From a virus: a stretch of DNA of 43,421 nucleotides. The notes beneath the pieces are model-generated. The model was given only the letters and a program-made list of their open reading frames with translations, ran no database searches and was not told the origin of the DNA. This document shows positions 38,906 through 43,421 of this stretch, one piece after another. Each line of letters opens with the position of its first letter. Within the stretch, counting starts at the first letter, position 1. A program made the position numbers and the translations under genes. The DNA lies in IMG/VR virus record IMGVR_UViG_3300030118_005441, positions 1 to 43,421 of that record, one strand, 5' to 3'.

Positions 38906-39307
38906 ATGGCGGCACAAAAAGGAAAAGATTTATTAGTTAAAATAAATACTTCGGGGTCAACGTTTACAACCATCGGAGGATTGCGATCTACTTCGATTTC
39001 TATTAACGATGAGCCAGTTGATATAACAAACAAAGACAGCGCGAATGCTAGAACACTTCTAGCAACCGCAGGAACAAGTTCAATGACTATTAGTGGATCA
39101 GGCGTTTTTGTCGATGATGCGGCAATTCAGTTGGTCAGAGGTTCATTGGCAAATGGTGACTTCAAAACTTACAATTTAGTGGTCCCCGATTTGGGAACTT
39201 ATGCAGGATCATTCATGATCGCATCATTGGAGTTTGCAGGTGAGTTTAATGGAGAAGTAACTTATTCATTAACACTTGAATCAAGCGGTGCAATCACATT
39301 CTCATAA
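38906..39307 (+). CDS. Major tail (tube) protein
   Basis: The 133-residue protein fits the TP901-1-like tail tube family: KGKDLLVKIN, the pattern ISINDEPVDITNKDSANART, TMTISGSGVF and a closing beta strand YSLTLESSGAITF. It polymerises around the tape measure to form the tail. AGGAG lies upstream. Confidence 0.88.
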   Translation: MAAQKGKDLLVKINTSGSTFTTIGGLRSTSISINDEPVDITNKDSANARTLLATAGTSSMTISGSGVFVDDAAIQLVRGSLANGDFKTYNLVVPDLGTYAGSFMIASLEFAGEFNGEVTYSLTLESSGAITFS

Positions 39308-39317
39308 GAGGTGAGTC

Positions 39318-39575
39318 ATGACAGTCAAAGAAGTCGATATCAAGCACGAAAAAGGAACTGAAAAAGGCGTCATTTACAAGAATGATTTGATCTTTTCGGG
39401 TTCAAAAAAATTGACCGTCACTGGATCATTAGAGGTGGATGGTAAAAAATGTGCTGTCGAATCATCGATTTACGATGAAAGGGACGGTGTTTGGAGAGTG
39501 AATCTTGCAATGGCAAGCAAACCTAAAAAGGAGAAGTCAGATGACGAACCCACTCAGGGGACAAATAACAATTAA
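39318..39575 (+). CDS. Small hypothetical protein between tail tube and chaperone genes
   Basis: An 85-residue protein with a beta-rich, lysine-rich body (GTEKGVIYKNDLIFSG, SLEVDGKKCAVESSIYD) and a polar tail (PKKEKSDDEPTQG). No family recognised. The ribosome-binding site of the tail chaperone lies within its last codons and the two genes overlap by 35 bases. Possibly a tail accessory protein. Confidence 0.5.
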   Translation: MTVKEVDIKHEKGTEKGVIYKNDLIFSGSKKLTVTGSLEVDGKKCAVESSIYDERDGVWRVNLAMASKPKKEKSDDEPTQGTNNN

Positions 39576-39888
39576 TTTAGGCGGCACGGATTATCAGTGC
39601 CGTTTAACTGTAGATTCTATAATCAAGATTGAAGAAGAACTTGATAATGGAATTCTGAAAATTACGCAGAGAATATCTGAAGCGGATATTCGCATGAAAG
39701 AAATGTCCGTGATTTTGCTGTATGCGTTGCGAGGTGGTGGCAATAACTTTCAAGTGAAAGATGTCAACAAAATCATTCAATCAACAGGATTAATTAACTG
39801 TAGTGCCGCAGTTGCTAATCTTCTAGTTGCGACATTAAATGATGATTCAGAGGAATCGGACGGAAAAAAGGAAGCGGTGACAGCCTAG
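39541..39888 (+). CDS. Tail assembly chaperone, GTA gp10-like (unshifted form)
   Basis: The 115-residue protein fits the GTA gp10 / Phage_TAC_11 family (TNPLRGQITINLGGTDYQCR, SIIKIEEELDNGILKI, VILLYALRGGG). It would coat the tape measure during tail assembly. ATG 39541 has AGGAG seven bases upstream and is chosen over 39505. Near the end, AAAAAAG at 39864-39870 is a slippery heptamer in the correct phase, so part of the ribosomes should shift into the -1 frame and make a longer product ending at 40082. Confidence 0.85.
   Translation: MTNPLRGQITINLGGTDYQCRLTVDSIIKIEEELDNGILKITQRISEADIRMKEMSVILLYALRGGGNNFQVKDVNKIIQSTGLINCSAAVANLLVATLNDDSEESDGKKEAVTA
39864..39870 (+). promoter_or_regulatory. 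Slippery heptamer for -1 ribosomal frameshift
   Basis: A AAA AAG in the zero frame of the tail chaperone gene, the same heptamer used in E. coli dnaX. A Shine-Dalgarno-like AGAGGA at 39849-39854 ends nine bases upstream, the kind of spacing that stimulates -1 shifts in dnaX. I see no strong stem-loop downstream. Confidence 0.75.
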
Positions 39889-40082
39889 AGCCGATTGATT
39901 GGCGAAGGTTGTTTTCAATTTGTGTTGGCATGATTGGAATACAGCCAAGTGAATTTTGGGAGTTGTCACCGTTGGAGATTTACTCGGCTATCTCTGGATT
40001 TAAAGAGTTTCATGCAGTAGAGAAAGAGGCTCCAATGGATCAGGATAGATTGAAAGAACTGATGGAGTTATATCCTGACTGA
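39870..40082 (+). CDS. C-terminal half of the frameshifted tail chaperone (-1 frame)
   Basis: After a -1 shift at 39870 the frame is open for 70 codons to the TGA at 40080-40082. It encodes DWRRLFSICVGMIGI and FWELSPLEIYSAISGFKE, which resembles the Phage_TAC_6 / DUF2376 chaperone of GTA-like tails. There is no ATG or GTG before the conserved core, so independent translation is unlikely. The fused product would have 180 residues. This follows the G/GT scheme of lambda. The stop overlaps the tape measure ATG (TGATG). Confidence 0.78.
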   Translation, partial: GSGDSLEPIDWRRLFSICVGMIGIQPSEFWELSPLEIYSAISGFKEFHAVEKEAPMDQDRLKELMELYPD

Positions 40083-42268
40083 TGGCAACAACGGTTGATG
40101 AACTACTGGTCCGAATCAAGGCTGACACTAAACAACTAGAGTCGGCTTTAAATCGCACCAAAAACAGAACAAAAGATACCGCCAAAGGCGTTGGTGGATT
40201 AGGTGCGGCTCTTAAAAGACTCGGCCCGATAATTGCAACAACCACAGCCGCTTTTGCGGCTTTCCGTGTTGGCAAAGGCATCGCTCAAACGGGTGATCAA
40301 TTCGAAGCCCTACGAATATCTCTTAATAAACTTGCAGGCGGTGAAGCGCAAGGTGCTGAGTTTTTCAATGAAATTCGTGTTTTTGCAGAAACAACTCCAT
40401 TCCAACTTGAAGATGTAACCAAAGCATTTATTGCCCTTAAATCCAACGGCATAGAACCTAATAATCGAATGATGACTGCCTTTGGTGATGCGGCATCATT
40501 AGCGTTAAATCCTTTAGAAGCTTTTAACGCAATGGTTCGAATTACGCAAAGGGCCGCAGGTGGTGGTCTTGGGTTAGTGGAACTTGAGCAAATTGCAACT
40601 CAAGGTATCCCAGTCTTTAAAATATTAGAAGATGAGATTGGCAAAACTCGATTGGAACTTTCTGAATTAGGAAAGACATCAGAAGGCGCTGATATCATCA
40701 TGCAAGGCTTGATTAGCGGATTAGAAAAACGGTTTGGCGGTATTATGGGTGAGCGTATGCAATTGCTCTCCACAGAAATATCAAACTTAGAAATCGCTTT
40801 TAAAGGTCTGCAAAATACTATATTCGAAGGTGGTCTTGGCGATATGTTAAAAAATGTTGCGGCTTCGATGCGAGAGTTTGTAAATGCGACAAACGATGCA
40901 ATCCAAGCAGGACGACAGCAAGAGCAACTTCAAGACTTACCTGAATCTGTAGCCAATGCTTTAACTGCGGAGGGAATCGAATCAGGAGATGTAAGCACCC
41001 TCGGTCGAATGGGCAGATTACGAGCAGAAGATGCAAAAGATGCCCTCGGCGTTGAGGAGGCGATGGCAAGTGAATTCGAAACCCTAGCTAATAGACGTGT
41101 CGAAATACAAGAAATTCTCAATGAAAGTTTATCAGGATTACGGGGCAAAGATTTAAGAGATGCTAAAAAAGCAAGAAGAGACTTAAAAGAAGAGGCGGAA
41201 CAAATTGATTCTCAAATCTTATCGCTTCATGCGTTGACAGACGCGCGACTGAGAGCAAGAGAAGCAGAAAAACCTACAGAAGAAGAAAAGGAAGATGAAG
41301 ATACGGGACCAACTATTGAAGTAATTGAAGCGCGAGATCGATTATTAAAATTGATTGAAAAATCAGCAACTCCGCAAGAAAAATTGAATGAACTGATTAA
41401 GGATCAAAACACAGCCCTTAATGAGTTAGACCCAACGCAAGCAGAAAGACTGAAAGCGATTTTGAAAGAAATGCAAGAGGATATTGATTTAAAGAGTAAT
41501 AAAGAAGCATTTGGAGATTTAAAAAAATTGGTGGAAAGCACGGTTGATCCAGTTGCGGAATTGCAAGATGAAATCAATCAACTCCAAACCTTAGTTGATA
41601 CTAACAATCTTGATATTCTTAAATTTATTTTTGGTGAGGATTTCACTACGGATGAAGCAAATCAGAAAATTAGAGAACTAAGAGATAACCTTAAAGAAAT
41701 AAAAGAAGGTGCTGAAGAAGTTCAAGAAACATTTGGTGATAAGATGGCAGAGGCTGTGGCTCAGTCGGTTAATGCTTTTGGAGTAGATTTCGTCAATGCG
41801 CTTTTAGATGGAAAGTCAGCGCTTGATTCCTTCAAAAATTTTGCACAAAATTTAGTATCTCAAATAATATCCATATTTTTACAACTTGCTGTAATCAATC
41901 CAATTCTAAAGTCTATTTTCGGAAGTGGAGGATTTGATGTGGAAGGATTTGATGATCTTCCAACCTTGAATGCAAAAGGCGGAACTTATCAACCAAATCG
42001 TCCAATGATAGTTGGAGAACGTGGACCTGAGTTAATTATTCCAAACACGGGCGGTAAAGTATTAAACAATATGAACACCAAAAACGCTCTTAGTGGTGGC
42101 GGTGGTATTATCATTAATCAAAACCTTAATTTCAGCACGGGAATTGTACCCACGGTGCGGACTGAAGTGCAGAGAATGCTTCCAGAGATAGCGGAAGTCA
42201 GCAAAGCTAGTGTATTAGAAGCAACCAGAAGAGGTGGATCGTATCGAAGAGGATTATTAAATGCCTAA
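40082..42268 (+). CDS. Tail tape measure protein
   Basis: The 728-residue protein sets tail length. Residues about 75-260 match the tape measure N-terminal domain (TGDQFEALRISLNKLAGG, AETTPFQLEDVTKAFIAL). Residues about 310-560 are long charged helices. Two hydrophobic stretches lie near 47-65 and 590-612. The C-terminal part has RPMIVGERGPELIIPNTGG, a common end motif. At about 1.5 angstrom per residue the tail would be roughly 110 nm long (inference). It overlaps the next gene by eight bases. Confidence 0.9.
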   Translation: MATTVDELLVRIKADTKQLESALNRTKNRTKDTAKGVGGLGAALKRLGPIIATTTAAFAAFRVGKGIAQTGDQFEALRISLNKLAGGEAQGAEFFNEIRVFAETTPFQLEDVTKAFIALKSNGIEPNNRMMTAFGDAASLALNPLEAFNAMVRITQRAAGGGLGLVELEQIATQGIPVFKILEDEIGKTRLELSELGKTSEGADIIMQGLISGLEKRFGGIMGERMQLLSTEISNLEIAFKGLQNTIFEGGLGDMLKNVAASMREFVNATNDAIQAGRQQEQLQDLPESVANALTAEGIESGDVSTLGRMGRLRAEDAKDALGVEEAMASEFETLANRRVEIQEILNESLSGLRGKDLRDAKKARRDLKEEAEQIDSQILSLHALTDARLRAREAEKPTEEEKEDEDTGPTIEVIEARDRLLKLIEKSATPQEKLNELIKDQNTALNELDPTQAERLKAILKEMQEDIDLKSNKEAFGDLKKLVESTVDPVAELQDEINQLQTLVDTNNLDILKFIFGEDFTTDEANQKIRELRDNLKEIKEGAEEVQETFGDKMAEAVAQSVNAFGVDFVNALLDGKSALDSFKNFAQNLVSQIISIFLQLAVINPILKSIFGSGGFDVEGFDDLPTLNAKGGTYQPNRPMIVGERGPELIIPNTGGKVLNNMNTKNALSGGGGIIINQNLNFSTGIVPTVRTEVQRMLPEIAEVSKASVLEATRRGGSYRRGLLNA

Positions 42269-43139
42269 AATAATCACCATACCGACAAACGCAGGTCTTG
42301 TCTCTTCTAACTTTACCTTGACAAATACCGTAGGGGCGTCTGTTTCGCCATTTACGGGCACTTATAGAACACAGGAATATGATTACTCATATTGGTCTGG
42401 CGACATTACTGTGAGGCCTATGAAGCGTTCTGACGTGGTTGAATGGCAATCCTTTCTTGCTAATTTAGAGGGCACAACAAATTATTTTCAATTCGGTGAT
42501 CCTGATGCTTTTACGCCAAGAGGAACTTATGATCACACGCATTTACTGGCCGATGTAAGAGTTGATTCTGGATCGAACGTAAATAGTGCGACTCTTACTT
42601 TTGCAAATACCAATTCGGTGGTGACATCTACTTCTGCGATATTTGACGGTTTAGTTGTCAATGATTTTATTACTATTTCAGGAGCCGTCAATTCTGAAAA
42701 CAATGGAACTTTCAAAGTCACTACGTTTACAAGTAGCACAGAAATAGAGGTTGATGCAGTTTTAACGGATGAATCAAGCACCGCAAGTTGCAGGGTTCGT
42801 CAAAACACGAAAGGCGCAAGAGCACTTTCTTTGAAAGCAACGACAGGAAAATCAGGCACTATCAAACAGGGCGATTATCTGAGTGTGCAAGATGGCAGTG
42901 GTAATATTAAGCAATTAGTTATGGCAACTGCTGATGCGACAGTAACGAGTGGATCACCGAATCTTTACTCTGTAGCAATACAGCCAAAACTTCGTTTGAG
43001 TGTTGCTGATGACTCCATCATAGGATTTTCAAGTGCATCAAATCGAGGATTATTTCGGTTAGTAGAGAATACGGTTGAATGGCAAGCAAATAATGTTTCT
43101 CTTTATCGGATAAGTTTTGGATTCACTGAGGTGATCTAA
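42261..43139 (+). CDS. Distal tail protein (Dit-like)
   Basis: The 292-residue protein begins with a Dit-type domain (TYRTQEYDYSYWSGDITVRP, MKRSDVVEWQSFLANLEG, NYFQFGDPDAF). The middle (about 115-175) contains an inserted beta module (FDGLVVNDFITISGAVNSEN), and the rest returns to the Dit-like end. It follows the tape measure and precedes the hub, as in other siphoviruses. The stop overlaps the hub gene ATG (TAATG). Dit assignment rests on context and partial pattern. Confidence 0.7.
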   Translation: MPKIITIPTNAGLVSSNFTLTNTVGASVSPFTGTYRTQEYDYSYWSGDITVRPMKRSDVVEWQSFLANLEGTTNYFQFGDPDAFTPRGTYDHTHLLADVRVDSGSNVNSATLTFANTNSVVTSTSAIFDGLVVNDFITISGAVNSENNGTFKVTTFTSSTEIEVDAVLTDESSTASCRVRQNTKGARALSLKATTGKSGTIKQGDYLSVQDGSGNIKQLVMATADATVTSGSPNLYSVAIQPKLRLSVADDSIIGFSSASNRGLFRLVENTVEWQANNVSLYRISFGFTEVI

Positions 43140-43421
43140 TGGCTACCAGAGCAGGGATTGATACACGATCGGCGTTGAGATTAGTTGAGGAAACTCAACA
43201 AGCAGTGTTTGCAATTAAAGCTGAATTTGATACGAGCACCGTTTTGCTTCATTCTGGACTTGGCGATCTTACAATAAACAGTGAAACTTACACGGGGGCA
43301 GGGACTTTGTTAGGTATCTCTGACATTGAGGACGCAAATGATCTTAAAAGTTCTGGTGTCACTTTTCAGTTATCTGGCATGAATGCAACCGTCCTAGGTT
43401 ATGCGCTGAATGAAAATTTAC
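43139..43421 (+). CDS. Tail hub protein, DUF2163-like (5' part, continues at position 2)
   Basis: The gene starts at ATG 43139, overlapping the stop of the Dit-like gene, and runs off the window end after 94 codons. From 43193 on it has the same protein sequence as the partial gene at position 2, with only synonymous changes. Its true N-terminus is MATRAGIDTRSALRLVEE. Together the two parts give one gene of about 217 codons. Confidence 0.88.
   Translation, partial: MATRAGIDTRSALRLVEETQQAVFAIKAEFDTSTVLLHSGLGDLTINSETYTGAGTLLGISDIEDANDLKSSGVTFQLSGMNATVLGYALNENL
43192..43421. repeat. Right copy of the 230-bp terminal redundancy
   Basis: Matches 1-230 with 219 of 230 identical bases. The differences are all synonymous in the hub gene. 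It shows that the two ends join and that the unique genome length is about 43191 bp. Confidence 0.9.

Noticed and set aside
1-43421. Search for integrase, reverse transcriptase (diversity-generating retroelement), tRNA genes and insertion sequences
   Set aside because: No protein with those motifs and no cloverleaf-like sequence was noticed. The fibre repeats lack a reverse transcriptase partner, so template-directed mutation is not supported.

Overview
The window is one essentially complete genome of a tailed, long-tailed (siphovirus-type) bacteriophage, A+T-rich and very densely packed. The last 230 bases repeat the first 230 in the same reading frame of the same tail gene, but with 11 synonymous differences. 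I read this as a circularly closing contig of about 43.19 kb with strain variation at the join. Many proteins resemble families I associate with uncultured marine phages of Gram-negative, probably alphaproteobacterial, hosts: GTA-like tail genes, a GTA-type holin, an EF-hand membrane protein and fibres ending in an S74 chaperone. The host assignment is inference. No integrase, tRNA gene, CRISPR array or insertion sequence was seen.

Layout. 1-5062 (+): tail hub, NlpC/P60-like protein, J-like tail tip, small proteins, an EF-hand membrane protein and a holin. 5094-6238 (+): small membrane protein, T4-type lysozyme and a staphylococcal-type nuclease. 6219-11343 (-): a leftward early operon with a zinc-ribbon protein, an XRE repressor, several small unknowns, a PP-loop ATPase, an HNH-like protein, an SSB-like protein, a Rad52-like annealing protein and a RecB-type nuclease. 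11344-11451: divergent control region with a perfect 13-bp operator-like palindrome. 11452-14605 (+): Cro-like regulator, replication initiator with iteron-like repeats inside it (candidate origin), helicase-loader-like protein, a nuclease and a ParB-methyltransferase fusion. 14629-19434 (+): terminase subunits, portal with a long C-terminal extension and MuF-type head protein. 19436-20650: an inserted accessory island with its own inverted gene, promoters, a second copy of the operator and a two-way terminator. 20651-23237 (+): prohead protease, major capsid and a likely decoration protein. 23286-35246 (+): fibre cassette, with an 18-residue-repeat protein and a 3212-residue fibre that takes up 22% of the genome. 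35299-37043 (+): small accessory and membrane proteins. 37055-43421 (+): head-tail connectors, tail terminator, tail tube, tail chaperones with a probable -1 frameshift, tape measure, distal tail protein and the start of the hub gene found at position 1.

How it works together. The leftward operon supplies host-takeover and recombination functions. The rightward operon starts with a Cro-like gene and carries replication, packaging and morphogenesis. The palindrome ACCCAAWTTGGGT occurs once in the divergent early control region and once beside the promoter of the island inside the head genes, so the island is probably under the same phage regulator. The strongest points for follow-up are the giant beta-roll fibre, the 18-residue-repeat protein, the two-site operator system with its embedded island, the iteron cluster with an exact distant copy, and the dnaX-like slippery site in the tail chaperone gene.
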